From Pseudarthrobacter sp. fls2-241-R2A-127 (GTDB lineage Bacteria > Actinomycetota > Actinomycetes > Actinomycetales > Micrococcaceae): a stretch of 33,549 bases of DNA. The stretch covers positions 1-33,549 of the forward strand of contig NZ_JARVSF010000048.1 in NCBI RefSeq assembly GCF_030209355.1, read 5' to 3'. Both the position numbers and the translations under genes were made by a program. Positions 8,770-16,300 of this stretch are shown piece after piece. A model generated the notes under the pieces. That model made no database searches and had not been told where the DNA came from. It saw only the letters and a program-made list of their open reading frames with translations. Position 1 is the stretch's first letter. Each line of letters opens with the position of its first letter.

Positions 8770-8979
8770 TTACAGCTGGCTGCCGGTCTGTGTGTCCTCG
8801 TCATCTTGTTCCGGGGTGCGGTGGTCGTCTTTGTGACGGGCTTCGTCCAGATGGTGCTCCAACTTCTCCTCCGCTTCCCGGCGGCGTTGCCCCACGGTCC
8901 GGATCTGTTGCGTGCTCGGCGACGCTCCATGCGTATGCTGGCGCGCCATATCCCTTTGTCCTTCGTGTTTATCGTTCAT
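8770..8979 (-). CDS. Small, highly charged hypothetical protein
   Basis: A 69-aa hydrophilic protein rich in His, Asp, Glu, Gln and Arg, with a predicted helix RRREAEEKLEHHLDEARHKD and a disordered C-terminal tail. The upstream ATG (8979) has a poor ribosome binding site. An ATG eleven codons in (MARQHTHG...) has AAGGACAAAGGG before it and may be the true start. Low complexity and lack of homology make the call uncertain. Confidence 0.35.
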   Translation of the reverse strand: MNDKHEGQRDMARQHTHGASPSTQQIRTVGQRRREAEEKLEHHLDEARHKDDHRTPEQDDEDTQTGSQL

Positions 8980-9321
8980 AAGGGCATCGTCTCACCGGAC
9001 CTCTCACCCCGACAGCTTCACCGGCTACTGGAGACCGGGCAGAAAACGGACAACCCACTGCCAGTTGTGTCCTCGACGTCCAGATATGGCCGGCTCAGGT
9101 AATTCGTTTCTTGTGAAAGTTCCGAAATTCCCAGGTCTGGTACCGCCATGAGACTACTTTGGCGAACGGGCTGACCTGAGGCCAGTCACTTCGTCATCAC
9201 TCAGGAGCTGACAACCATCAGTTGGTCCCACGGCGGGGTCACCCACCAAGCCCCTTGCGAACCCACAGTGCACTGATCCTTTGTCTGCTCGGTCCTGGGC
9301 CGCCAACTTGCAAAGTGCAGA
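8980..9321. other. Right end of the insertion, no gene seen
   Basis: Nothing here reads as a convincing gene. The frames seen here overlap the parB fragment or lack ribosome binding sites. The right border of the element is placed at about 9316-9324, where ParB-like coding resumes. Confidence 0.35.
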
Positions 9322-9731
9322 GAAGCAACTGTGGTCAGGCGTGAATGGGTCAAGAACCTGCTGGCGAAGAAGCAGGCCCCGAAGGGGTGGCAGTACTTCA
9401 CCGTCCATGCGATCACCCACCACGCCGAAACCGCCAGCGGTTACGAGGGCAAGGTCGCCGCTGAAATGGTCGGGGCGAAGGTCGAAGACTCCAACCAGTG
9501 GGCGTGGAACCCGCTCAGGGACCACGTCGCCAAGACCACCGCACGGCCGGAGTTCGCACTGATTGCCCTGGTCTGCGCCGGGTATGAAAAGACCATCCAA
9601 AAAGACTCGTGGTGCTCACCGAGCCAAACCCACCGCGACTACCTGAACCAGCTGGTGGCATGGGATACACCGCATCGGAGACTGAGCAGATCATCATCGA
9701 CAGCGGCGACAAGACCGAGAAGGCCGGATAG
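9322..9731 (+). pseudogene. parB: ParB-family partition protein, 3' part (frameshifted)
   Basis: In frame from GAA GCA ACT GTG GTC, the sequence reads EATVVRREWVKNLLAKK and continues through NQWAWNPLRDHVAKTTARPE and SPSQTHRDYLNQLVAW. This is the C-terminal part missing from the fragment at 1289-2228. Near 9661-9665 one base appears to be lost. Shifting frame there continues the protein as GYTASETEQIIIDSGDKTEK to TAG 9729-9731, while the unshifted frame gives an arginine- and proline-rich tail. So this half carries a second lesion besides the insertion. A GTG at 9331 could start translation, but no ribosome binding site supports it. Confidence 0.75.
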
Positions 9732-9741
9732 ACCACGGCTC

Positions 9742-9782
9742 CCTGTGCCGGGTGGCGGATCCCGAACCCCGCCCGGCACAGG
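9742..9782 (+). terminator. Hairpin after the parB remnant
   Basis: CCTGTGCCGGGTGG pairs with CCGCCCGGCACAGG around a 13-base loop, 10 bp after the parB stop. There is no T-run. It is the probable original terminator of parB. Confidence 0.55.
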
Positions 9783-9989
9783 CCCCCATCACCGAAGGAA
9801 GGCTAGGAGCCTTCCAGATGTCGGGCGGTCCGCCGCCCAGGGCGAACCACAGCAACATTCACCAGCGGCGGACCGCCGTCCTGCGCCGGCAACCAGGAAC
9901 ACAAAGCAGGGAGCCGCGGTCCAGCAACGAGGCTGGGAAAGAACGCGGCCATCACGTCAGCTAGACTGACCGTAGATTTCTTGCAGAGA
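9783..9989. other. Non-coding spacer between terminators
   Basis: No supported gene. A small GGGCGG...CCGCCC hairpin occurs at about 9823-9840. Confidence 0.35.
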
Positions 9990-10031
9990 AACCCGGAAAG
10001 GAGCCGGCACACGCCGGCTCCTTTCCGGGTT
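9990..10031. terminator. Perfect 19-bp hairpin, bidirectional terminator
   Basis: AACCCGGAAAGGAGCCGGC and its exact complement flank a 4-base loop. It lies 29 bp beyond the stop of the leftward DUF2188 gene and so can end that transcript. It can also block rightward read-through from parB. Confidence 0.8.
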
Positions 10032-10060
10032 AACCGGGAGTCCCGAAGCTGGGAGTTGAT

Positions 10061-10288
10061 TTAGCCCGGGACGTTCCGGGGATCATTGCCGTAACTGTTC
10101 TTGGACCCGATCTGCCCGTCCTGGTTCTTGATCACGTGCTCGACCTTGTCGGCCTGGGCCGCGTCCCGGCCCGCAGCTGCCGCTTCGTCCTTGGTGCCGT
10201 AGCCGGCGCCGAACGCACGGTCAGTGCCCTCACGCTTGTTCTTCCAGACACCGTCTTCGTAATACGTCTCGATATCGCCCTGAGCCAC
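10061..10288 (-). CDS. DUF2188 family protein
   Basis: This 75-aa protein begins (M)AQGDIETYYEDGVWKNKREG and ends KNSYGNDPRNVPG, the characteristic pattern of DUF2188: a short beta-hairpin, a helix rich in Ala/Lys around DEAAAAGRDAAQ, then VEHVIKNQDGQI. The GTG at 10288 is preceded by GAGGGAG at about seven bases; longer in-frame extensions have unrelated composition. The family is small, widespread in bacteria and of unknown function. The gene lies alone between a 19-bp terminator downstream and a hairpin upstream. Confidence 0.8.
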   Translation of the reverse strand: MAQGDIETYYEDGVWKNKREGTDRAFGAGYGTKDEAAAAGRDAAQADKVEHVIKNQDGQIGSKNSYGNDPRNVPG

Positions 10289-10347
10289 TGCACACTCCCT
10301 CTGCCGTTCGGATAAAGACACCCACTGCATAATGCGGGTAGCGAAAA

Positions 10348-10379
10348 GCCCCGCAGCGCGAGTAGTCGCAAAGCGGGGC
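10348..10379 (-). promoter_or_regulatory. Hairpin upstream of the DUF2188 gene
   Basis: GCCCCGC and GCGGGGC pair across an 18-base interval that contains a further short GCGA/TCGC pairing. Read on the minus strand it is followed by TTTTCGC, so it resembles a terminator or attenuator in the leader of the DUF2188 gene, 60 bp before its start. Confidence 0.4.
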
Positions 10380-10522
10380 CTTCCTGGCAACCACTCCGCC
10401 TGATGGGGGCCAGGCGGAGAAGCTGACACCAAACTAATAGCAAGCATGCTTACCTTTCAAGTTGGCGCGCCGCTTGCCACCGTAGACTGTGCCCGGAAGG
10501 CAGGAATTCGTTGGGGGAGAGC

Positions 10523-10912
10523 ATGGTGCAGACGATAGAGGCTGACCAGAAGCAACAGTTGGCCGACTGGAACAAACGCTGCGGGAAACTCTGGCTCAAG
10601 TACTTCGCCATAGTGCTTTTGCCGCTCGTTCTGCTGGTGTTCCCATTTATCCAGGTGCTCTATTACTTCCTGGATGTTGCCCGCCCTTTGATTTCCGGGG
10701 AATTTGTCTACGGCCAGCCCGGATACTACGAATATCAGGCGGCAAAGGATCAATCCCTAATTATCCTGGCCATCCTCTTTGTCCTCATCGCCGCCGTCTT
10801 CTACCTCAGCAACCGCTGGTGCAAGAAAGCAGTCCGCACCCTCGACCCGCCGCCGGTCGGCGACACCAGTCGATGGAACCGCTGGGTGCTCGGGAAGGCG
10901 CAGGACTCGTAG
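10523..10912 (+). CDS. Small membrane protein, two transmembrane helices
   Basis: A 129-aa protein with hydrophobic helices at about residues 25-51 (YFAIVLLPLVLLVFPFIQVL) and 77-95 (LIILAILFVLIAAVFYL), separated by a Tyr/Pro-rich external loop and followed by a basic C-terminal tail. GGGGGAGAG lies directly before the ATG at 10523; an in-frame TTG at 10511 overlaps that site and is less likely. The family is not recognised. The gene stands alone just upstream of the Tn402-like insertion. Confidence 0.65.
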   Translation: MVQTIEADQKQQLADWNKRCGKLWLKYFAIVLLPLVLLVFPFIQVLYYFLDVARPLISGEFVYGQPGYYEYQAAKDQSLIILAILFVLIAAVFYLSNRWCKKAVRTLDPPPVGDTSRWNRWVLGKAQDS

Positions 10913-11145
10913 AAACATAAGGCGCGGGCACGCTCCCCATGGTCCACAACAATGTGCTGCCGGCGCACCGTCCGCTGTGGTTGATGTTCCTTCAGCAGGG
11001 ACGAGACCTATTCAGCGCTGCCACTCCAGCCAGGTGCGCACGTCCCCCAGTCCGGTGGGGGACTTCTCAGGCACATGGGGGCTGCGGCTTTGGCGAACCT
11101 GCGGGGATGACCACAGTAGCCGGCGGCGGGACTCATCATCCGTAG
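10913..11145. other. Intergenic flank of the Tn402-like element
   Basis: No supported gene. A dyad GTCCCCCA...TGGGGGAC at 11042-11063 may terminate the preceding gene. The last 13 bases (11133-11145, TCATCATCCGTAG) recur immediately beyond the right end of the element. Confidence 0.45.
11133..11145. repeat. 13-bp flanking direct repeat, left copy
   Basis: TCATCATCCGTAG abuts the left inverted repeat. The same 13 bases occur at 18673-18685, one base beyond the right inverted repeat. It is a candidate target-site duplication, though longer than the 5 bp known for the Tn402 family. Confidence 0.65.
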
Positions 11146-11170
11146 TGTCGTTATCAGAAGCTGATTGCAC
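11146..11170 (+). repeat. Left terminal inverted repeat (Tn402 type)
   Basis: It begins TGTCGTTATCAGAAGCTGAT and ends TGCAC. Compared with the right end it differs at positions 6, 8 and 20 only. A weak further match to the inner motif (TCAGGAACTGCCCAC) occurs at 11213-11227. Confidence 0.8.
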
Positions 11171-11325
11171 AACTTCCCGCTGAATTCCGGGCTTTGTGAA
11201 GTCGGGTTGTGATCAGGAACTGCCCACTACTCCCGTGCACAAGTGCCCCTTTGCTCTCCACTCGTGTTCACAATTCCTACGTCGATTCGCCCACCGCCCG
11301 TGAAGGATGGTCTACCGGGCGCGGT

Positions 11326-12285
11326 TCAGCTCGTTGGTGAGTTTTGAGCGTGGACTGCTCGGAGGGCCTGCAGTCCCTCTTCTCGCCAGGCTCGGGCGGA
11401 GGCCATGACTTTCGTGAAAGCGCTGGATCCGTGGATGTGCCCGAGTTGTAGGGAGAACGTGGCGGGCACTCCAGCGGCGGTGAGGCGTTCGGCGTAGCGT
11501 GCGCCGTCGTCGGCGATGGGGTCGTATTCCGCGGACATGATGTGCGCCGGCGGCAAGTCGCTGAGGTTCTCGGCGAGCAGCGGTGATGCGTAGGGGTTCG
11601 TCGCTTCTGTTTCTGATGTGAGGTAGAGACGTCGGCACAGGTGCAGGGTTTGTTCGGTGAGTCCGTAGCCGGTGCCGTTGGAGCGGATGGAGGGGCTCCT
11701 GAAGGTGAAGTCGAGCGCGGGGACTTCCAGCAGCTGGAAGGCGATCGCGGGGCCGTTGTTGTCTCGAGCTTTCAGGCAGAGGGCGGCGGCGAGGTTGGCG
11801 CCGGCGGATCCTCCGCCGACGGTGATCAGGTGGGCGCGGGCGCCGAGGTCCTCGATGTTCTCGGCGACCCAGAGGAGCGCGGCGTAGCTGTCGTTCAGGG
11901 CGGTGGGGAAGGGGTGTTCGGGAGCTTTGCGGTACTCGACGGCGACGACGATACAGTCCGCTCCGGCGGCGCGTTCCTGGCAGAGGTTGTCGATGAGGAT
12001 CGAGTGGATGGTGCCGCCGATCCAGCCGCCGCCGTGGAAATAGAGGTGCACGGGGTGGGGGCCGTCGCTGTCGGGGCGGAAGACGTTGAGGGTGATCTCC
12101 CCGTCCTGGACGGGAAGGGTCACGGTGTGCTTGCTGCGGACGGGTGGGGCGGGTTCGAGGAGCTGCTCGGCGAGTGCGGCAGAGCCTGCGTTCTCCTGCG
12201 CGCGGAAGGCGGCGATGTCCTCGATCTCGGCGGGGACGGTCGGCAGGGTCTCGAGCAGGGGAACGAGGAACGGGTCGAGGGGCAT
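11326..12285 (-). CDS. Alpha/beta hydrolase, hormone-sensitive-lipase (type IV) esterase
   Basis: A 319-aa cytoplasmic carboxylesterase-type enzyme. The oxyanion-hole motif HGGGW is at residues 84-88, the nucleophile Ser160 in GGGSAGA, the acid in EYDPIADD (about 255) and the catalytic histidine in HIHGS (about 285). These are the marks of the HSL family, which hydrolyses esters of short to medium acids. ATG at 12285 follows AAGGAG at nine bases; the long frame continuing upstream is a shadow of the next gene. It is the third gene of a leftward operon (MFS, serine hydrolase, esterase), 29 bp behind its neighbour. The substrate is unknown; the paired importer suggests an external ester. Confidence 0.88.
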   Translation of the reverse strand: MPLDPFLVPLLETLPTVPAEIEDIAAFRAQENAGSAALAEQLLEPAPPVRSKHTVTLPVQDGEITLNVFRPDSDGPHPVHLYFHGGGWIGGTIHSILIDNLCQERAAGADCIVVAVEYRKAPEHPFPTALNDSYAALLWVAENIEDLGARAHLITVGGGSAGANLAAALCLKARDNNGPAIAFQLLEVPALDFTFRSPSIRSNGTGYGLTEQTLHLCRRLYLTSETEATNPYASPLLAENLSDLPPAHIMSAEYDPIADDGARYAERLTAAGVPATFSLQLGHIHGSSAFTKVMASARAWREEGLQALRAVHAQNSPTS

Positions 12286-12314
12286 CGGGTCTTCTCCTTC
12301 GAAGAGGTGGGGTG

Positions 12315-13493
12315 TCAAAGACTGCCGCGCAGTGCGCGGCAGAGGGCTTCGGCGCGGTCGTCGGGGTAGCCGCCGGGGCGGATGGTGGCGTATCCGAGGG
12401 AGACGCCGGATTCGGGGTGTGCGAAGCCGAGCTGGCCTCCGGCTCCGTCGTGGCCGAAGCTGCCGGGGCCGGCCATGCCTCGGGGGATGGAGTCGAGCAT
12501 GAATCCTGTGCCCCAGCGCAGACCCGCGTCGGGGCCGAAGAACGGTGCGCCGACCGATTGGGGGAGGCGGGCGTCGCGGGTGGTGGCGGGCTGGAGAAGG
12601 CGGATCCCGTCGACCTCGCCGATGGTCGCGGCGTAGAGGCGGGCGATGTCGTGGGCGGTGCCGACGATGTTCGCGGCGGTGTTCTCGAAGCCGAGGAGGT
12701 CGGGGGTGTTCGCGGAGGCGAAGAGGTTGAGGCCGTCGATGGCTCCGTTCATCCCCATGACGCGCGCCAGCATGTCCAGGTTCGGGCTCTTCCACGGCGG
12801 TACGGCAGTGTCGGGGAGTGGCTGCTCCTGCAGCGCGAAGTTCGAGTCGGTGTCGGGGTCGGTCCCGAAAGTGAGTCCGAGGCCGAGCGGGCCGGCGATG
12901 TGCTGGTGGAGCCACTCCGCGGGGCGCAGTCCGGTGGTGCGGCGGAGGACTTCGCCGGTGAGCCAGCCGAAGGTGAGCGCGTGGTACGAGTGCGCGGTTC
13001 CAGGCGCCCAGAGCGGGTTCTGCCGGGCGAGGGCTTCGGTGACCGGATGCCACGCGCGTAGGTCCTCCACGGTGAGGGGCTCATCGGGGGCGATGAGTCC
13101 GGCGCGGTGCGCGAGGAGCTGGCGGACGGTCAGTGCGCTTTTGCCGCGGTCGGCGAACTCTGGCCAGTAGGTGGCGACGGGTTCGTCGAGGGCGAGATGG
13201 CCGGCTTCGACGGCCATGAGCAGGCAGATGGTGGTGACACCTTTGCTGACGGAGAAGAGGATGCTGCGGGTGTCGGCCGTCCACGATCCATGGCGGAAGG
13301 CGCCGGCGTGGAGGTCGACGACGGGGACGCCGTGGAGGTAGACGGTGCAGGCGGCGCCGGTGTCGCCGCGTTCGGTGAAGTTCTGCGTGAACGCGTCGGC
13401 GACGCGCTGGAATCCGGGCTCGACGTGTCCGTAGATGGTGGGGGCGGGAGCGGTCATGGGTGGTGTGGAGGCTTTCTGGGTGGAGGTGGTCAT
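12315..13493 (-). CDS. Serine hydrolase of the beta-lactamase (class C / EstB) fold
   Basis: A 392-aa protein with the SxxK nucleophile motif S-V-S-K at residues 81-84 (LFSVSKG), the tyrosine of the YxN-type motif at about 170 (HSYHALT) and a C-terminal HDGAGG in place of KTG. This pattern is typical of EstB-like esterases and D-aminopeptidase-like members rather than true beta-lactamases. There is no clear signal peptide, so it probably acts in the cytoplasm. Its ATG at 13493 overlaps the stop of the MFS gene by 4 bp (ATGA), so the genes are translationally coupled. It belongs to the hydrolase/transporter operon of the Tn402-like element. Confidence 0.88.
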   Translation of the reverse strand: MTTSTQKASTPPMTAPAPTIYGHVEPGFQRVADAFTQNFTERGDTGAACTVYLHGVPVVDLHAGAFRHGSWTADTRSILFSVSKGVTTICLLMAVEAGHLALDEPVATYWPEFADRGKSALTVRQLLAHRAGLIAPDEPLTVEDLRAWHPVTEALARQNPLWAPGTAHSYHALTFGWLTGEVLRRTTGLRPAEWLHQHIAGPLGLGLTFGTDPDTDSNFALQEQPLPDTAVPPWKSPNLDMLARVMGMNGAIDGLNLFASANTPDLLGFENTAANIVGTAHDIARLYAATIGEVDGIRLLQPATTRDARLPQSVGAPFFGPDAGLRWGTGFMLDSIPRGMAGPGSFGHDGAGGQLGFAHPESGVSLGYATIRPGGYPDDRAEALCRALRGSL

Positions 13494-14791
13494 GATGCCG
13501 AGGACGCGGTGGCGGCGGCGAGGTCGATGCTCTCGGTCTCGTGGTGGAACTCGTTGATGAGGCGTCCGCTGCGCACCCCCCACCAGCCGACGGCGATCCC
13601 GGCGGCGGCGAGTGCGGAGAGGGCGATCAGGAAGCCGTTGATCGAGTTCGTGAGAAGGACCGGCACAGGGGCCAGGAGTAGTGCAGGCACCAGGCGGGCG
13701 ATGGCGAAGATGAGGCCTTGTCCGGTGGAGCGGAGCATGGTCGGGAACGCTTCGTTCACCCAGACGCGGAAGATGGGCTCTCCGCAGAAGACGGTGCCCA
13801 TGCCGGACACGAGCACAGTGGTAACGAGCGTGGCCAGGTTCATCCCGAGGACGACGGGAATGAGGTACGCCGCGACGTACAGGATTCCTCCGAGGATGAA
13901 GAAGGTGAGGCGGAAACGGGTGTCGACCACCCGCATGAAGATGACCTGCACGATGATTGCGAGCGGCACGAGGAACAGCACGAACACGGAGAATTCGGAC
14001 ACGGGCGTGCCGGTGAAGTTCGCTCCGATGTAGGCCGCGTAGGAGCCGAACAGCGTGATCGGGATGCTCACCAGCGTGAAGAAGCCGACGAGGATGAGGA
14101 ACGGGAAGCGCAGCGGAGGCGTGATCAGGTCCCGCAGCTTCGAGCGGTCAGCGCGCACGGTGTGCACGCCCTGTGTCTGTTCCAGGCGGGCAGCGCGCCA
14201 GCTGGTGGACTCAGGGATCGTGAGCCGCAGCGCGAGCACGATGATCGCGACGACGGCGATGAGGCCGAAGATGGCCTGCGCGGCGAAGATCCCGGTCCCG
14301 CCGGTGAGGGTGGCGACGAGGACGACGGCTCCGATGCCAACTCCGGCGAGGAGGTTGGACATCACGAGGATCTTGCCGCGGTTCTGATCTGTCGCCGCTT
14401 CGGCGATGGTCGCGAGGGAGACGGGGATGTCGGCGCCGATCGCTACGCCGAGAACACCCAGACCCAGCAGCAGCAGCGGGAACGCGGTGGCGAAGATCGG
14501 GACCGATGCCCCGAGGGCGATGAAGATCATCGTGACCACGAACACCCGCCGTCTCCCGAACCGGTCGCCGAGGCGACCGCCGATCAGAGCGCCGACCGCC
14601 ACTCCGAAGGTGAGGGCGCTGGTGAGCACCCCGATCTGCCCGGGGGTGAGCCCGATCGTCTGCTGGAGGATCACCAACGCGAAACCGATACCGTTCAGGG
14701 CTGCTCCATCGACGAAGGACGCCATGCCGGCCACGGTCCCCACCCACCAGGCGTTGACCGGGCGAGGGGGTGCCGGAATCGCTTCTGTCAT
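13490..14791 (-). CDS. MFS transporter
   Basis: A 433-aa secondary transporter with about 12 transmembrane helices. The loop 2-3 signature GGRLGDRFGRRR is at residues 71-82, a conserved Asp28 lies in helix 1 and a long central loop at about 200-225 separates the two halves. The arrangement resembles proton-coupled sugar and aromatic-acid/metabolite-proton symporters. ATG at 14791 follows GAAGGAGAAGG; the frame upstream is not protein-like. It is the first gene of the leftward operon with two hydrolases, which implies it imports (or less likely exports) the ester or its product. It is divergent from the TetR gene at 14979, its likely regulator. Confidence 0.9.
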   Translation of the reverse strand: MTEAIPAPPRPVNAWWVGTVAGMASFVDGAALNGIGFALVILQQTIGLTPGQIGVLTSALTFGVAVGALIGGRLGDRFGRRRVFVVTMIFIALGASVPIFATAFPLLLLGLGVLGVAIGADIPVSLATIAEAATDQNRGKILVMSNLLAGVGIGAVVLVATLTGGTGIFAAQAIFGLIAVVAIIVLALRLTIPESTSWRAARLEQTQGVHTVRADRSKLRDLITPPLRFPFLILVGFFTLVSIPITLFGSYAAYIGANFTGTPVSEFSVFVLFLVPLAIIVQVIFMRVVDTRFRLTFFILGGILYVAAYLIPVVLGMNLATLVTTVLVSGMGTVFCGEPIFRVWVNEAFPTMLRSTGQGLIFAIARLVPALLLAPVPVLLTNSINGFLIALSALAAAGIAVGWWGVRSGRLINEFHHETESIDLAAATASSAS

Positions 14792-14978
14792 GACCTTCTC
14801 CTTCGAAGACGTCGAGGCGTGGCCTCGTCGTGGGTGCCGGCGAACCCGGCTGCAACTGACAGTAGACCAACATTGTCCAGTCTGGCAAGCATTCACGGTG
14901 GTAAATATTCGGTTTGGCAAAAGTTTGTGCGAGGATGAGGTGTCGGGCGGGGTTCCCGCGGATCGAAGGAGAGCCGAG
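14792..14978. promoter_or_regulatory. Divergent promoter region, MFS operon / TetR
   Basis: A 187-bp gap between divergent genes with an AT-richer core at 14865-14935. It holds TTGTCCAGTCTGGCAA (14873-14888), a partial dyad with TTG-C and G-CAA ends. A related TTTGGCAAAAG lies at about 14913, so TTGCCA occurs twice on the minus strand as possible -35 boxes. The TetR protein probably binds here; the exact operator is not certain. Confidence 0.4.
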
Positions 14979-15590
14979 ATGACGGTGGAGACGACGGAGC
15001 AGCCGGCGTCGGTGAAGCGGCGCGGGCGCTACGCGAACGGTCTGCAGCGGCGAGACGAATTCATCGACCGTGCGTTCGAGATATTCGCGACGCACGGTTT
15101 CCAGCGGCTGTCGTTGCGGAAGATCGCGGAGGAGCTCGGGGTCAGCCACGCCGCCCTCAGCTACCACTTCCCCTCGAAGGAGGATCTGCTGCAGGCAGTC
15201 TTCGATCGCCAGGCGGAGCGGGACCGGCCCCTATTGGAGCAGTCGCTCGCCGAGCGGGGCTTGCTGGCAGCACTCCCGGAGCTCGTGCGACAGAACGAAG
15301 ATTTCCCGGGGCTGGTCCAGCTCGACGCCACCATGCAGGCGGAGGCGATTCGCAAGGACCATCCGGGGCACGAGTTCACCCACCGCCGGATCGACCTGTT
15401 CAATGCCGACGTTCGCCGGGAGCTCGAGCGCGAGCAGGAGAAGGGTCGTCTGCGCACAGATCTCGACCTCGACCTCACCGCGCGTCAACTCACCGCCATG
15501 GCGCGAGGGCTCCAGATGCAGTGGCTCTACGACCCCACGGTCGACGTTGCCGCGCACCTCGACGGGTTCCTGGCGTTCCTGCGAGCCTGA
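14979..15590 (+). CDS. TetR-family transcriptional regulator
   Basis: A 203-aa regulator. The N-terminal HTH covers about residues 27-70 (FIDRAFEIFATHGFQRLSLR, then IAEELGVSHAALSYHFPSKEDLL), the canonical TetR pattern, followed by an all-helical ligand-binding domain that ends at LDGFLAFLRA. ATG at 14979 is preceded by GAAGGAGAG. It is divergent from the MFS/hydrolase operon and most likely represses it until a substrate or product binds. The inducer is unknown. Confidence 0.9.
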   Translation: MTVETTEQPASVKRRGRYANGLQRRDEFIDRAFEIFATHGFQRLSLRKIAEELGVSHAALSYHFPSKEDLLQAVFDRQAERDRPLLEQSLAERGLLAALPELVRQNEDFPGLVQLDATMQAEAIRKDHPGHEFTHRRIDLFNADVRRELEREQEKGRLRTDLDLDLTARQLTAMARGLQMQWLYDPTVDVAAHLDGFLAFLRA

Positions 15591-15625
15591 GCACGCGATC
15601 GCCGCGAGGGCGGCGCGACCTGCCG

Positions 15626-16228
15626 TCAGTTTGAAGAACGGCTGCTTCGCCTGACCGCGTCGACAGCGCCTGCCAGGGCATCGTGAATGAGTGCCAGGGT
15701 CTCCTCGTTCTCGCGGTCGGATCCGACGAGCAGCTCCACGCGCACGACGATCCCTGCCACGATGCCCAGGGTGATCTGCACCCCCGGGTGATCGGGCGGG
15801 AGCCCGAGGTCCTCCGCGATCGCGTCCGCCGCGATGGCGAGCAGGGGAGGAAGATCCTCCGGTCCGGATCCCTGCAGCACCGGATTCCGCTCGAGCATCG
15901 CGGCTCTCAGCCGCCACTCCTCCTCGGGAACGAAGGCCGGTTCTTCGCGAAGCCACTGAACGACACGATCGACGACCGACGCGCCCTCGTCGCGTGAGCG
16001 CAACGCGAGGATCAGGCGATCAGCCGCCGCGGACGAGGATGCCGTGGCGATGTGCAGCTTCGTCGGGAAGTACGCCGACACGGACCGGGCCGACACCTCC
16101 GCCTCCTCGGCGATCTGCGCCACCGTCGTCGCGTCATAGCCCTGCTCGGCGAACAGCCGCATGCCGGCGAGGAGAACAGCACGGTACCGGCGCTCCTTCG
16201 AGCGCTCTCGAAGCGAAGTCGCAGCCAT
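15626..16228 (-). CDS. TetR-family transcriptional regulator
   Basis: A 200-aa regulator with HTH at about residues 14-60 (LLAGMRLFAEQGYDATTVAQ, then IAEEAEVSARSVSAYFPTK) and a helical C-terminal domain with AIAEDLGLPPDHPGVQITLG. It is divergent from the membrane-anchored hydrolase at 16301 and only 72 bp from it, so it probably controls that gene and itself. It converges with the other TetR gene, 35 bp from stop to stop. The two TetR proteins are not close copies of each other. Confidence 0.9.
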   Translation of the reverse strand: MAATSLRERSKERRYRAVLLAGMRLFAEQGYDATTVAQIAEEAEVSARSVSAYFPTKLHIATASSSAAADRLILALRSRDEGASVVDRVVQWLREEPAFVPEEEWRLRAAMLERNPVLQGSGPEDLPPLLAIAADAIAEDLGLPPDHPGVQITLGIVAGIVVRVELLVGSDRENEETLALIHDALAGAVDAVRRSSRSSN

Positions 16229-16242
16229 ACAGCAACCTTACC

Positions 16243-16276
16243 TTGTCTGCATTTCTGCATTGAGATGTATAATTGC
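16243..16276 (+). promoter_or_regulatory. Promoter with overlapping dyad, upstream of the membrane hydrolase
   Basis: A perfect -10 box TATAAT at 16268-16273 is preceded by TTGTCT (16243-16248) at a long 19-base spacing. The imperfect palindrome TGCATTGAGATGTATAATTG followed by CA (16255-16276) covers the spacer and -10 box, and TGCA recurs at 16249-16252. Repression by the divergent TetR protein at this site is the simplest reading. Confidence 0.5.
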
Positions 16277-16300
16277 AGTAAACCGCAACTTGGAGGACTT

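Larger units (their letters stand above)
2229..9321 (+). mobile_element. 7.1-kb insertion splitting parB (Tn554-like tyrosine-recombinase element with ABC exporter)
   Basis: The borders are inferred from the two halves of parB. Family-like ParB sequence stops at about 2222-2228 and resumes at about 9318-9324. Joining after the TCA codon to GAA GCA ACT GTG restores one frame. The interval carries two overlapping tyrosine recombinase genes immediately inside the left border, an ABC-2 exporter pair pointing back toward them, and small unknown genes. No long terminal inverted repeats are visible. This fits Tn554-like elements, which lack terminal inverted repeats, better than DDE elements. A third small tnpC-like gene, usual in Tn554, is not seen after the second recombinase. 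Exact ends are uncertain by several bases. Confidence 0.7.

Noticed and set aside
8653..9102. A 149-residue plus-strand frame in the insertion
   Set aside because: No ribosome binding site, mixed composition, and it overlaps a more protein-like minus-strand gene.
9154..9600. A 148-residue minus-strand frame
   Set aside because: It is antisense to the recognisable ParB C-terminal fragment.
10462..10488. Promoter for the membrane protein at 10523 (TTGGCG ... TAGACT)
   Set aside because: The spacing is only 15 bases and the -35 is weak, so it was not listed as a feature.
11326..13053. A 575-residue minus-strand frame covering the esterase and more
   Set aside because: The part upstream of 12285 is an Arg/Pro/His-rich shadow of the serine hydrolase gene. 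The real start has AAGGAG at 12285.
12144..13061. A 305-residue plus-strand frame (Gly/Val/Glu-rich)
   Set aside because: It is antisense to two genes with clear catalytic motifs, and its composition is that of a high-GC shadow frame.
13718..14938. A 406-residue plus-strand frame opposite the MFS gene
   Set aside because: It is an Asp/Glu/His/Arg-rich shadow of a transporter with clear transmembrane helices and signature motifs.
16052..16300. N-terminal extension of the membrane hydrolase
   Set aside because: It overlaps the divergent TetR gene and its promoter. GGAGG and ATG at 16301 give a normal start.
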